From: Annona cherimola
Lineage: Eukaryota; Streptophyta; Magnoliopsida; Magnoliales; Annonaceae
Length of the DNA stretch: 64,000 bases
Direction of reading: 5' to 3'
Assembly: GCA_030490835.1 (NCBI GenBank)
Contig: CM059977.1
Coordinates: 11,684,765-11,748,764 of the forward strand
Both the position numbers and the translations under genes were made by a program. Below the pieces are notes generated by a model. That model saw only the letters and a list, made by a program, of their open reading frames with translations, searched no databases and was not told where the DNA came from. Each line of letters starts with the position of its first letter. Within the stretch, counting starts at the first letter, position 1. Of the stretch, positions 42,237-54,914 are shown piece by piece.

Positions 42237-43097
42237 CTCAAATATTTTTATCGATGGAAAATAAAATTATTAAGGTATGTAGAATAAGTAAATGTCACAT
42301 TAACTAGATGGGTGAGATAAGAAGTCGAAAGGATTTTCTCCTACAAGCAATGTCTACGAGAAAAAAAAATTATACGTGATGATTCAGCTGACATTAAGTT
42401 ACCTACGCCGTGAAATTCGCGTCATGTGCGTTTAGACCAATAGTCGATATGTTGTAGATGGTGAAAAATATGTGCAAACACCTAGAAAACTAAAAACGGT
42501 GGGACAGTTTTCTATGTAATGATTCATGCTGCTTTTCATCCTCCCAATTTGGAGAAAAAAAATTGCTTGTCATGTAGAATTATATTTGGTGGTGATCCTT
42601 GAAATTTTTTTATCTATGATTTTAGTGGTATCGGTGTATATTCATAACTCTCATACCATGAATGGCTAACAACCCCCACAATTAAGGAGGAAAATTATAA
42701 GACATTTATTTTAAGAGGACTTTTTTGTAAAAATTCTCCACTAAGAAGAGGAGACTCAAACCTGTGACACTAAGGGGACTTTTGCCTCTGCCACCAGAAC
42801 TAGTCGAAGGTGGTTGTATTGGTTTTTGTTTGAGTACTGTAAGGTTTCGAATTTCATTAAGTAGGTTAGTTAGCTGGTACGAGTTTTGGATGTATGATCA
42901 TTACCCATATACAAATTAAATGCTATCTGATGTGGTAGCAGAAAGTTTTGGAAGAGAATCGTACCCACATATATTGCCAAGGGAAAAGTGCAATAAATTC
43001 TATGATTCTAGAAGGTGCGTAAATCATGCCTTGGTGGTTTTAACGCATGTGGTCCCATCTTTTCAGAAAATAAATAAAATAATTTTATATAATGTAG
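42237..43097. other. Intergenic sequence, nothing recognised
   Basis: No gene or named element is visible. The short frame at 42920-43129 has no domain. Confidence 0.35.
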
Positions 43098-43375
43098 GAT
43101 GTGTTTATTTACACTTAAAAAATTTTTAAACTACAAATTTTAATTTAAAAACTTTTCACTCTCAGCACTTATTATATTTTTTATTTTTTTATATTTTCTT
43201 ACACAATTATCTCTACTTTTCAATCATTTCAAACAACTACCTATACAACTAACATATCTATTTTAATTTAATATTCATCATTACACCTATCATACTATAT
43301 TATTTTTTCTTATTTAAAAAAAATTTTACATTAAAAATTTTTCATCCGAAAATTTTTATTACTTTTTAAACACAC
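43098..43375. repeat. MITE-A copy 9
   Basis: Starts GGATGTGTTTATTTACAC. The interior CCTATACAACTAACATATCT is identical in type to other copies, and it ends ACTTTTTAAACACAC. Confidence 0.8.
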
Positions 43376-44049
43376 AGATAATAAAAAAAAATTTGGGTGG
43401 AAGAATGAAATCGTTCTGCATCTCCTCCGAATTCCCCATATCAATATGGATCAAGTAGTACCGTTCAACTGTATATGGCCATTAAATGAATCCATAACAT
43501 GCATGGAGATATATCGAGTTGGGTATTTGCGCGTTTTTAAGTAGTTAGAACTTGTCTTTCAGCCAAGCCAATTAGTATTTGATTGATTCCATCCTTGGAA
43601 CCATGGCTGTAACTCACTGATGATTGGACAAGGTCGATTGTCTGTCTAGTACTGACAATCTATATTCATGGTGGCCGGGGCCTAGCTACTACTTTAATTT
43701 GCTTGGTAATAAGTATTTCCTGAGAAAGTGGCGATCGAAGTGATTATAAATCATGAAATAACTAGGTGGCATGATTGACGTGCCATATGGCCATGGAGTT
43801 GCATTTACTATAATTCATCTCCAAGAAGATTACAACGAGTCATGTTCCCAAAAGCTACAAGAAATGTATCACCCGATTTGGACATCGACTTTAGAAAAGA
43901 CTAAAAATGTTAAAGAAGATGAGAGGACAGGGAAACTAAAGGCGTGATTTTTTTCATGCTTTTCTCTGTATCAAACGCACTCATCTTTTCAACGACCCCC
44001 GCAATCCCATCATTTTAATGTGTTATTAACAGGGTTATGATCTTGTTAG

Positions 44050-44340
44050 CCCGACTAACCTAAGCATGATAGTCCGGGCTACCAGTGTATTTTTAAAAAA
44101 AAAAAAAATTTGAAAATGTTTCTTAATGTTTATTTCACTCATATGTCAATTTTTAGAAATTTGAATCCATGTATGTATTTTTCATTTTCAAAAATTAACA
44201 TTGTACGGGTGTGAAAATGACTTAAGTATTATACATATTCAAAAATTGTAAAACTTGATGCATGAGTCAAATACACTTGAAAAACTTTTTTTAATGAAAA
44301 ACTAAACAAGAATGAAAAGTACACACAACTCTTATTTGAT
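44050..44340. repeat. Foldback family B relative, copy 4
   Basis: Shares GGGTGTGAAAATGACTTAAG and AAAATTGTAAAACTTGATGC with the family. Its ends are diverged. Confidence 0.5.
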
Positions 44341-44344
44341 TCCC

Positions 44345-44650
44345 TACGGCCTACAGTAGTTGGGCCCTAACTGCGTCTGACCATTTAATTTATTTTTTTA
44401 GTGTTTAAAATTTTTTATAACATGCTGAGTGTATTTAATATATAAATTAAAATTTATCATTTTGGATATATTTATATATATTATTTTTTAAACACAACCC
44501 TTATATTTAAAAATAAAAATATATAAATATATCCAAAATGGTAAAACTTAATTTATAGATTATATGTACCTAATTTAACATATTTATTAAAAATATTAAA
44601 TTTTTTTTTTATGGCTGGCCTTAAGTAGCCAGTCACTTAAGCCAACTTAA
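44345..44650. repeat. Foldback family B relative, copy 5
   Basis: The inner arms ATCATTTTGGATATATTTAT and ATAAATATATCCAAAATGGT are inverted, followed by AAAACTTAATTTATAGATTA. It lies next to copy 4. Confidence 0.6.
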
Positions 44651-46332
44651 GGGGATCACCCCTCTATTTAGCTGCATTAAAATTTTTTTAATTACAATTG
44701 ATTATTTGGTTATAAATATTTTTTGATTAATATTGTACAACATGACATCTGATTATTTAGCTATAAATACTTAATTACTTTGTTGTTACAACACTTGATT
44801 GCTTTAAGCATTTACTTAAATATAACCATCTTTTACGTTAAATCCAATAAAAAATGTTTAATACAGCTATTAAAATTTTGCTGCATTTTATATAATAGGA
44901 CTAATCTGCAGCTGGTATCAAACGCAACCAAATTAAAATTTTTTACTACAGAAAGGTGGCCCTTTGTAATAAATTTTGTTTTATTGTCTCTCTTTATCCA
45001 CCGACTACACATCATATTTTTCCTACGCGACCATTTGCAGAAGTCTATTGAGAATGATTGCAATTCCGGCCTATACGCACCATCCAAATAACAATGAATA
45101 GGTGTGTGTATACATCGGACTAATATATAAAGATTTAGGTCTGACACCATTATCTCATGTGCCGGTTATTCTTATATGTGGAAATTGATCTTACAAAAGT
45201 GGAGTTACTCTACCACTGATCACGCATATCTGCATGCATCTGAAATCATTTCCATGACAGTAACAAACCCATTTTTGTTACATCATTTCAGAATAAATGA
45301 CTCAAATTAACTTCAAACTCTAGACCTTACATGCACACTGTACTCACATAAACCACTTAATTATTTAAGTGATTGCAGGAACAAACCCTTTAGTCCAGGA
45401 TTTGGTTTCAACTTTTTTTTAATATAAATATAAGAGTTATTATTAATTTTGAATTACATTGCAGCACTTTATCATAATGACACTTCATTAATAAAGAGCA
45501 TCCATGCGAATTCACACAGCAAAGGGAATTAATTGCTCGTAACATGAGCTAATAGCAACCTGCATTCCCTCCATATATGGTGCGGGATTTTTTTTTTAAA
45601 AAAAAGTATAAAATGATTAATAATGAACTCTAACATGCTTTCAATTAATTTAGTGCGCATTAAATATTTTCCTTGTTTTCACATTAAGAATGACACTAAG
45701 CAGAAGTGCTGAAATTGTACAAAAAATTGCGAATATACTCATCTGTCATGGCTCTGCTGTAGTGTTGTAACGACATGGTATACCGGCAAATATATGTAAA
45801 TTATGTGGGGATAATATGTAATTTCAAAAATTAAAGGATTATTTGCATTGTATCAAATATGGAGAATACTCGTAAATTGTCCTTTTCTATAATTTTGGAT
45901 ATATAAATATATCTTTTAAAATTTAAAATTAATAGTTTTGAGAGTTATTTAAGATAAGGGTGGAATTTGAGTCAAGTACCCACTAAACTGACCTTAATTA
46001 GGCTAAGGTAAGAAAAATTAATTTTTCTTTATTTGCAAATTACCTATTTATATTTTTTGATGAGCAATTAACTATTTATATTAAAATATAACAATCATGA
46101 AATCACTAAAATAAGGAAATAAGGAAAAATGCAACCTTATATACCCACATGGACATACATCCGAGTTGATTTCAAGTGCTCGTGATGTAGAACCTACTAT
46201 ACTCAAATTAAAGTTGATTTGATGGGTACTTTTATGTACTCCAAGTTGCACTCTTAAAAATAAATTAAGTAATTCTAGAAATTGTTGTCTTTAAAATTCA
46301 TAAAAAAATATACATTTATTTTAGAATTATAA
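44651..46332. other. Intergenic sequence, nothing recognised
   Basis: The overlapping frames around 44780-45150 on both strands show no domain. No element boundaries could be set. Confidence 0.35.
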
Positions 46333-46599
46333 AAAGAACAATTTGCAAACATCCTCCACAGTTTAATCATATTGCAAACATACCCATTTAGTTTATGAAA
46401 TTGTACATTAACCTTATATAGTTTGTATATATTTATAAATATACATACACAGGAATGTTGTGATACTACTATGATTGAGTCATGATAGCATGGTTATATT
46501 ATCAAATGTAAGCAAATAAGATCGAGGTTATTTGTAACTTCTGAAAATAGATAGTTAACTCTGCAATTATGGTCGAACTACTTGCAAATTACTCTTTTA
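46333..46599. repeat. Small inverted-repeat element
   Basis: The left end CAATTTGCAAACATCCTCC faces AGTAATTTGCAAGTAGTTC on the other strand at the right. The interior is AT-rich. The family is not known to me. Confidence 0.45.
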
Positions 46600-46887
46600 A
46601 AAACAGGAGGTTTAATTCGGATGATAATTGAGATTAAGAAACGTTTTCTGGTTGATGCTCCTCCGCATGCGCGTACGTAGAGCCCTTGCTAATTAATTTC
46701 CACTCAATAATTAAGCTATGCAAGATAAAATAGGAAAATATCGATACAAAAAAATAAAAGTAAAATGGGTGCATGCGTGTGTGCCCCACCAAGCTGCTTT
46801 GAAAAACCGTGCATGCATGACAATAGGGAAAATGCAAGCAAATGAGTGGACCGTACTTGTTTGAAATATATATATAGATATCTGCTG

Positions 46888-47145
46888 TAAAATGGGCCTC
46901 ATACATATTAGATTGTAATGAAACTTTATACAATCATTTATTCATATAAAAATAATACTTTAGACGTTTTAAACTTGATATTTACATTGAACTATTTTAT
47001 TATGTTAATTTTGCACCATTTTTAGATAATGATTATATACATGTTGGATTTGTATAAAAATCAGTATACTAATAAAGTGGAAAATTCTAAATACATTGGG
47101 TGGGATGGATTTCCCATTATGATCTAGTTGAGCCCACAGTGGATG
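46888..47145. repeat. Third old foldback relative
   Basis: Carries AATGGGCCTCATACATATT at the left and TTGAGCCCACAGTGG at the right, with TATTTTATTATGTTAATTTT and ACCATTTTTAGATAATGA as in 40374-40742. Confidence 0.5.

Positions 47146-47148
<3 letters not shown>

Positions 47149-47209
<61 letters not shown>
47149..47209. repeat. (TA)n microsatellite, about 30 units
   Basis: A pure TA run of about 61 bp. It produces the long Tyr-Ile frames on both strands, which are not genes. Confidence 0.97.
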
Positions 47210-47213
<4 letters not shown>

Positions 47214-47693
47214 GCACGACAAATTAAAATGGGAAGATGCATGCAATACCTGCAGCTTCGCCATTTGTTTGAAATTGCAAATGCTCTCGTCCACCAAAAA
47301 GGTCAGCCATTTCAAATGTCTCAGCAATCGGGAGCATGGCGTGTCATGCAACTTACAATGATTTCTCTGTTTTTATATGCTTGGAATTTTATACGTCGCT
47401 CAAGATGTGAAAATGGCGTCATTTTAATTTTTAGAGCAGACGTGCCTCCAAAAACGTATTACCTCTGAAAAAACCCACTAATTAATTAAGTTGGACCTGA
47501 GTTGATCAAGCTTGATATATGCTGCAGCTATATGCACAATATACACGACATTAATGTTGCTGATCAACATTTGGCAGACAACTAGACATGCATGTTAGAG
47601 CTTGGGATTAATTAATTTCACTTAAAAATTTTGCAAATAATGGTTTGTGCAATGATCAATTATACGATGATGAGAAGATATAGAATCGGGTTT

Positions 47694-47930
47694 TGGTGCA
47701 TTCGACTGCAATGAAATTTCAATACAAACAGGTGCAAAAACTGTTTATTAAAATTTTTTTGGAATATTTTTTGTAAAATTGTTAATCTAGGTATATTTAA
47801 CTTGTATATTAAATTTTACTATTTTTGGAGATGTACGTATTTTTATTTTTAAAAAGTAAGAGTATTTTAGTCATTTAAAAATAACTAAATCTCCTCATAT
47901 TTTTAAAAATAAATATATATATACATGCCA
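47694..47930. repeat. Foldback family B, copy 6 (right arm lost)
   Basis: Contains TTAATCTAGGTATATTTAAC, CTATTTTTGGAGATGTACGT and TTTAGTCATTTAAAAATAAC, the left arm and centre of the family, then breaks off. Confidence 0.65.
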
Positions 47931-48080
47931 AACTAGGTTGTACCCAGTTGGCGATGAATGATGGCTAGCAGGCCAACCACCTGTGTTTGAACCTCATTTC
48001 GGGGAAAAATAATAATGATAGTATCTGCATCTCTTTTTGAGAATAGATAAGAGTTTGTTTTATAAAAAAATTTTAAAAAT
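47930..48080 (+). repeat. Possible SINE-like fragment
   Basis: GGTTGTACCCAGTTGGCGAT resembles a pol III A box and GTGTTTGAACCTC, 50 bp on, a B box. No poly(A) tail or target duplication is defined, so this is weak. Confidence 0.25.
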
Positions 48081-48740
48081 AAATTTTGCACGGAGCGGAT
48101 CAAAACGTTACATAAAAAGATAACATTACACAATAAGATAGGGAAGAAAAAGTTGAAGAAAGATATATCGAATATTTGTAGCTAACTTAATCAACACATC
48201 TTATTAGTTTTTAATTCGAACCATTTATATTTCTATTTTAAAATTTCTAAATGAAATCGATGCATGATTCGAATATTCGTGAATGTGGCCGACCTTTCAC
48301 CAGGTGAATAGCCCTTACGTTTTCGTCCCGGTTTTAAAGTCATTATGAGTTTTTATGAAATCCATTTCTCAAGATAGTTTTACAGTCGAGGATAATTTTG
48401 TATTTAAAAAGTTATAAGGCATATATGCGATTTTGTAAAAATTCTAGCTAGAGATAAAATAAATGTTTTTAATGAAAACAATAATTTAAGTATAAAAAAA
48501 TGAGAACAAAAAACAATGGAGATAGTTAAAAACTTAAAAAATGAGATCAATTAAAAAAAGAGAGACAAAAATCATCCTTTTCAAACAAAAGAATATCCGG
48601 TCCTTACATGGGGACCACCTTTCTCTTTTTTCAGACTTAAAACCTTAGATGACACACCAACAAAGTGAATTACTGGGCTATTTAATAGTTCACAAATATC
48701 CAACCTTCGAATATCTATGCTGTGGTGGAATACTTAAACA

Positions 48741-49235
48741 GGAGCGCTTTTATGCAACTCTTTTTTATGTAATGTTTTTCATTTTTAATATTTAAATGGT
48801 TGAAAAAAAAATTATTTTGTTCATTGTATTTAGTATCATTTATATTATCATAGAAAGTTTTTCATTTGTCTCATACCACCATAAATGATCTCCATTTGCA
48901 AACATATAAAATCAATGTAATAAAATAATTTAATATTAAATATTAGTTTTAAGCAGTAATTTTAATATTTAAATTATCTAAAATATCATTAGTATGTGGA
49001 TAAAAGATTCTGTAAAGTGTTATTACATTTTAATATATATATATGTGTGTGTGAATGAATCTCAGTATTTTCTTTAATTTAGACACAAATGTACCTATTT
49101 TTTAAGAAATGTGACCTATGTAACTTAGTTTCCTAGCTAAATAAATGATGTTAAATATCATAAATAGATTAAATTTTTTATCCATTATTAAAATCTTAAA
49201 ATTTAAGGGAGTTGTGTAGAACTATTTCAATATAA
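48741..49235. repeat. Family D repeat, copy 2
   Basis: Starts GGAGCGCTTTTATGCAACTC and matches 21853-22396 in order, for example CATCTAAATCATCTAAAATA against TATTTAAATTATCTAAAATA. It also holds a short (TA)/(TG) run near 49037-49055. Confidence 0.75.
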
Positions 49236-52200
49236 GTACTTAAAAAGTCATATGTTATGTCGCCACTTGGATGATCAAACAATTAATATAAGTGTGTATA
49301 TGGTATTAAGCTTGAAAGTTCCATGATTTAAAGTATTTCTGTGAAGTAGACCTTCGCAAGATACCTGATTCTAAGGTAGTAGACCCTATTTGAAAAAAAA
49401 AAAATGTCCCATGCCATGAAAACACCACTGCAGTGCAGTATGCCTATATTTACCATACAAGCTCTAACATCAACCCAAAGGCGTGGGCCTTTTCTTAATT
49501 TTTATTTTTGAATTTGTTGGCAAGATAGTGGGCCATGTTCTATCTGATCACGCAAGAATCATACGTGTGGGCTTACTGGTAACGTTGGCTGCTTATGACA
49601 CAAAATATCCCCCACTTTTGTTCTTTCATCAGAGTGTGAAAGGTTGAAAAAAGATGCATGTCGTGGGAATACGGCAAAAAAGAGTTTGTTTGCACTCGAA
49701 AAAGGAGGAATAAAACACGGTAAAAATGTTCAACTAAGGCTGACACTCGCGGTCGTTGATCTATTAGAAATTATTGCACCTAAAATTCAACTTCGGACCT
49801 AATTAATTTTACAGCGAAAATTCCATAAAAATATGATGATGTTAAATATGGGGTTCTCCACGTTTCGAACGGTTCAGATGTGTTTAAAAAGAAGACACAG
49901 CCGGCTCAAAAATAGAATAGATTTGCAAATGAAAGGTAAGGTTCAAAATAGGTACGGAAGCATTCAAAAGAGAGATCCGTTGATCCCTGAAAATCCTCTC
50001 ACGATATCCTGTCGGCTAGCGACTGGGATTGTGTTTTCTTTACACCGGCGGAGCCGATACACACCGGTCTCGCCTGTACCAAATCGATTGAGAAATCCTC
50101 GACTGGCCACTCGCCCATCCCATGGTTGAGAATGCACGGTGAAATCAGGCCGTAAGGGTGCATTCATCATGGGATTAGCCAAAAAATACTGTTCGATTCG
50201 GTCCGATGTTGATATAGATAAATGATCGGTGGATTAATTATTTCACGAGGCCCACATGTGCATGCAATATTCAATTCTTATTATTATTATCATGGCCATC
50301 CATTCCATTTTGACTTTTACCTTTTAGATATCATGGACGATACTCATTATCACTGATAATCATAACGTAGGTTGATGGAGTTCAAGAACAACCTTTGAAT
50401 TTATTATCTCTCTTCATAATTAGTACAAATTAGTATGTTTGATCTTTAATCAACATAATTACTAGGTTCCATTTTTGGTTATGTGAGTGCAATTTACCAA
50501 TATATATAGAAATAAAACATTACCAATATAGAAAATATAACGTCTCCAACGAAAAATTAATGGCTATGATTTTACATTGATATGCTAATTAGGTGCAGCC
50601 AACTGGGACCTGCATTGATGATGATGTCAAATTGCGACCGATAATTTGGCTTATCATCGTTGATTTTTGGGTGTACCATAACTATTTATATTTTTTATTA
50701 TATTAAAATTCAATGAAGATCACGCTCGTGCTAGCACTTGAAGCCGGATGGAATATCATACTTAAAATTTTGCATAATTCCATTGGTAACACCGACCAGC
50801 AACCTTAGTGCTAGCGTTTGTTCGAATCACCAAAGCTACAATCCCTGAGTATTCATATGTGTCTCGTGTCTCCAAAGGTGAATTTTTATCTCCGGATTTC
50901 TTGCAGGAGAAGCAATTTATTTCCTAAAAATTTGTTAAAATGTCAGAGCACATAATTGTAATAAATATTGAGATGAATATAAAGTATTTATACCAATCAA
51001 AAAAATTTCGCATAATCAAGTATAAATTAAGAAAATCACTTGGGATGTGGTTGGTAATAAAAACAGGAAAAAATTTGTTTAAAAAAGTTTTAAGTGAAAG
51101 AGGAATGTCATATTATTAAATAATTTTATTATGTTTATTTTATTAGTTTTTGATAAATTCGTGCACTTTCTTGTTTGAATTGGACTAGATCTCAAAGTTG
51201 AACAAATAATTCCGAATAAATTTGATGAATTGTTTTTTTTTTTATTCATCTTCAAGATATATAGGCTAGTCATAAGCCCCGGCATATACTTATTTCACGC
51301 ATATAATTCATGATTTTATTGTTTTAAATTTTTTATGAATTACATGATTATGTATCAAATTAAATTGATTACAATGAATTAGGTATGACCCACGGATTGG
51401 GATTTTTTTGTAGAAAAGATAATGATAAAAACGTCATATTGGTTTCGCTTAATTAAGAAGGATGGTAATTATTTTTTACATTTCCTTTTTTCTTAAAATT
51501 AGAAAGTTATTTTTGTGCAATTTGGAACCACCTTAGATGAATTGGTATAGTTTTAAAATAAATTAAGATAAATTTAAATTTATGGCTATTTTCACTTTAG
51601 TTCTCTTTTTTTGGATTTCTTAATTTCTGCCCAAAATTTAAATTTTGTAAGACGACTCCATTTATAATTTTTTTTACGGAATCATCATATTTTAAAACAA
51701 GTTAATTTTGGTCAAATTCTATAACCCACAGATAGATTGTGGCCATATAATGCTACCCCCTAATCGTTTTATATCTGATCTTACTCGCCATGGGTTAACT
51801 GATGGACATGAACTTTGAACATTAGAGAGATACATAAAAAGTGTGATAAAAATGACACTGTAAAACAATTTTTAATAAAAATTGTTAGAATATATAGTAA
51901 TAATAATAATAATAATGGGATTTTTAACAGCAGTTTAAGGGGCATAACATTAAAAAAAGAGTACTAAATATGTGCTCCAAATGTACTTTTTGTCTAATGC
52001 ATCCCAACATACCCTTTCTAAATGCTAATAAAAAGTCTCAATCAAGATTTTTTTTTTTTTTGGAGCAATAATCAACATCTTAGCACCGAGGAAATCTGCA
52101 TTATATGTCCTCAGCCATAGTGCAACGCCTATGTATGCTACAAGTGCGTAGAATCGAAAATCAATCACCCTTGCTTTTTGTCGAAAGATGAAATTGGATT

Positions 52201-53095
52201 TGGATGAGAGAAGATTTATTATGTATTAGGAGATTGTGCAAGCAATCAAAAAGTAGCATGAAGAATGATAAAAAGAGGATTGTCATGCATATAAAAGATT
52301 AATTGTAATAAGGGATGGAAAAATATATAATAGTGTAAATATTAAAAATAATCCAATCATCAACCTATTATATCCAATGGTTTGCATCCGAAAATGCTTT
52401 AAAGCCTAAAGGAAGAGATGGCCATCCATCATATATAGATGGGGTCCACCTATTCTGGTGCACTAACATTCGGGTCACATGACCACCTTACTTTTAATTC
52501 CTTTTCCCCTGTAACAGACAAAAGCTATCCTCACGAGATGTATCACCCACACGCAACCTTCAACTTTTCTAAGTTTATACGTCTACAAAATCCGTGTCCT
52601 AAAGGTGGCCCCGTGTAGGTTCCGCTAATTAATTAATTAATCAGCAGTACTTAATTAACAGATTCACTGGCTAGGTTCAATTTAATTCACTGTTAGCCCC
52701 TACTGATCCAATTAATTAATTAAATCAGAAGATGACCAATTTCTTCAATTGGGGTTTTCCGATTTGATTATAAAAATTGTAATTGGGTGGTCCACATGCA
52801 TGAGCATATCATTTTCACGTACAGGTAGTAGATGGACTAAAATACGCCGATAGATAGTGGGACGAAGACAAGGTGGTTATTCACACCGCATAGGTAATGC
52901 TGGTGACGTTTTCTGTAGGTCAGCAGTCCTTAATTTCTCCGGCACATTTGTGTGCGTTGGCTAAAAGCAGCCTCAATTCTCGAATGACAGGCAGAACTCA
53001 GAAGAAGGATTTTATTGGGCTTTTTGCATCATAGACCATAAATTTTGATTAATTGTAAATTACGTAATCTAGTTTGAGTACTCAAATAAACATTC
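49236..53095. other. Intergenic sequence, no gene supported
   Basis: This is the longest stretch without a named element. A 98-residue frame at 49833-50129 in GC-richer sequence has no domain I recognise. Near 52626-52735 there is a cluster of AATTAATTAA words. A (TAA)n run lies at about 51897-51915. Confidence 0.4.
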
Positions 53096-53098
53096 TTA

Positions 53099-53363
53099 GT
53101 GCGTGTGTTTGTTTAACATTAAAAAAAATTTCACTTTCCACAACTATCTTTTTTTAATAATTTTTTTACATTTTCTTGGTACAACTATTTTATTTTTCAA
53201 TCATTTTTAAATAACTACTCATACAACTAATTTATCTATTTTTATTTTATTCTTTCTACTCTTCATCATTACTCATATCATATTATATTATTTTCTCTAA
53301 CATCAAAAAACTTTTACACTAAAAATTTTTTATTTAAAAATTTTATCACTTTCCAAATACCCT
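53099..53363. repeat. MITE-A copy 10
   Basis: TTA precedes GTGCGTGTGTTTGTTTAAC. The interior CATACAACTAATTTATCTAT and end ATCACTTTCCAAATACCC match the family. The terminal sequence is repeated once more at 53394-53460. Confidence 0.78.
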
Positions 53364-53460
53364 TTTTTATAGGATATTTTCCAAATACACCTGTGGTTGT
53401 GAGTTTTTGACCAAAATTTTTTTCATTTAAATGTTTTATCACTTTCCAAATACACCCATG

Positions 53461-54475
53461 ATTGTGAAATGTTGTAAAAAAATTTGTGTTGATATTTATA
53501 AAAGTAGATTAGAGTAGGTCATGAATTGCTTCCCAAGGGCATTGACAACCCTGCCCCCCTAAGAAAATATATAGAATTTTTTTTGTTTATGATGATATTC
53601 TTATGGGCAAGAAATTTTTTTTTTCTTATAATGATGTTTTCATAAGTAATTGTGCATTCATTATGCAAGAAAAAATTCTTTTACAACTAAATCAAATTTT
53701 GGTTACTTAAACAAAAAAATTATTAACTTTTGGCAACCAAGTTTCTTTTTCATGATGGCATAAAATATATGTCTCAAATTATTGACATCTAAAATTTTTT
53801 TTAATAGTCAAAACTTAAACTCTTGTGAAAAAAATTTAAATGTCAAAAAAAAAAAAATTGTAGTGTTTACCTGCGCCATCATCATGGGGCTTGAATTTCT
53901 CTAACATGAATCCAACTTTATGAAGCAAGTTTAGAAATAAAATAAGAGAACATGATTTTAAATATGTTTTAAAACATTGAAAAATCATGGGGGATTTGAA
54001 TATACTTCCTACAAGTTTGTGAAATTTGTGGTATTGGCATTTAAGTTTCATATTTATAACAGATGATTTCTAGTTTCACAAACATCTAGTTTTGCAAATA
54101 TGCAGTTTTGGTCCCTCCTATTAAATGATGCATCTAGAACCATTAGCTTTTAATGTAAAATTATAAAAATAATATTTTAATATTTTTATTCCGATTGTAA
54201 AAAAATGTTGCTGTTTGGTTAGATTTCAACATTCTGTGAATTTATTGCTTAAAAAAGAATGTTTCAAAATTTTAATTAGACAATTCAAGATATTTACTGA
54301 GAATATTAGAAAGGGCATTTTGACCCTTTCATGTCAAAAATTAAAAATTTAGGATTTTACATAACTTAAGTGACCAAAATCGCAAGAAATATTATGAGCC
54401 AGGAAGGTCATCAGGACAAGGGGAAGGTGGAGGATTGGAAGATGAAATGAAGTCAGTTTCATCAATGACTCGTGG
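53461..54475. other. Intergenic AT-rich sequence
   Basis: No gene seen. It leads into the non-LTR retrotransposon relic. Confidence 0.35.
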
Positions 54476-54914
54476 ATGGAGGAGAACATAGAGAAGGTTG
54501 GCCCCCTATTTGAACATATAGTTGACAATGAGAGAGTGGGTACCTTCATCAATGAGAGTAGGGGAACATGGAAAGAAGACGTGGTCGTGGCAGCTGTTGG
54601 GAAGAGGTTATTGAGAGTCATTAACCCCATCGTAATTCCAACACAGGCAAAAGATGATAGGTGGTATAGAAATTAGAGATAGATGGTAAATTTGGTGTAA
54701 GATCAACATGTAGGCTGATTAAGTTTAACACATCTTGTCTTTTAGGGTAAGTTGAAAGGAACACTAGAGTTGGGCAACCTGCTGAACAGTCAATCTTCAA
54801 GCAAATTTAAAAGTCTCTCTTACCAAATGAAGTCAAAATCTTTGAGTGGAAACTAGTCAAGGATGCCTTACTAATGAAGGCTAATCTAAATTGCCGAGGG
54901 GTGAAGATAGGCCC
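54476..54914 (+). pseudogene. Non-LTR retrotransposon ORF relic, 5' part (zinc-binding region)
   Basis: Frame-broken blocks in the plant L1 order: INPIVIPTQAKDDRWY, then IDGKFGVRSTCRLIKF, then VKIFEWKLVKDALL and NLNCRGVKIGP. These match the post-RT linker and the zinc-binding domain (zf-RVT pattern). It is cut at GGCCC by the solo LTR, and the ORF resumes at 58180. Confidence 0.72.

Noticed and set aside
47005..47468. Tyr-Ile repeat frames of 63-122 residues on both strands
   Set aside because: They are translations of the (TA)n microsatellite at 47149-47209.
49833..50182. Host gene in the GC-richer stretch
   Set aside because: Overlapping frames on both strands have no recognisable domain, no clear splice sites and no partner exons.
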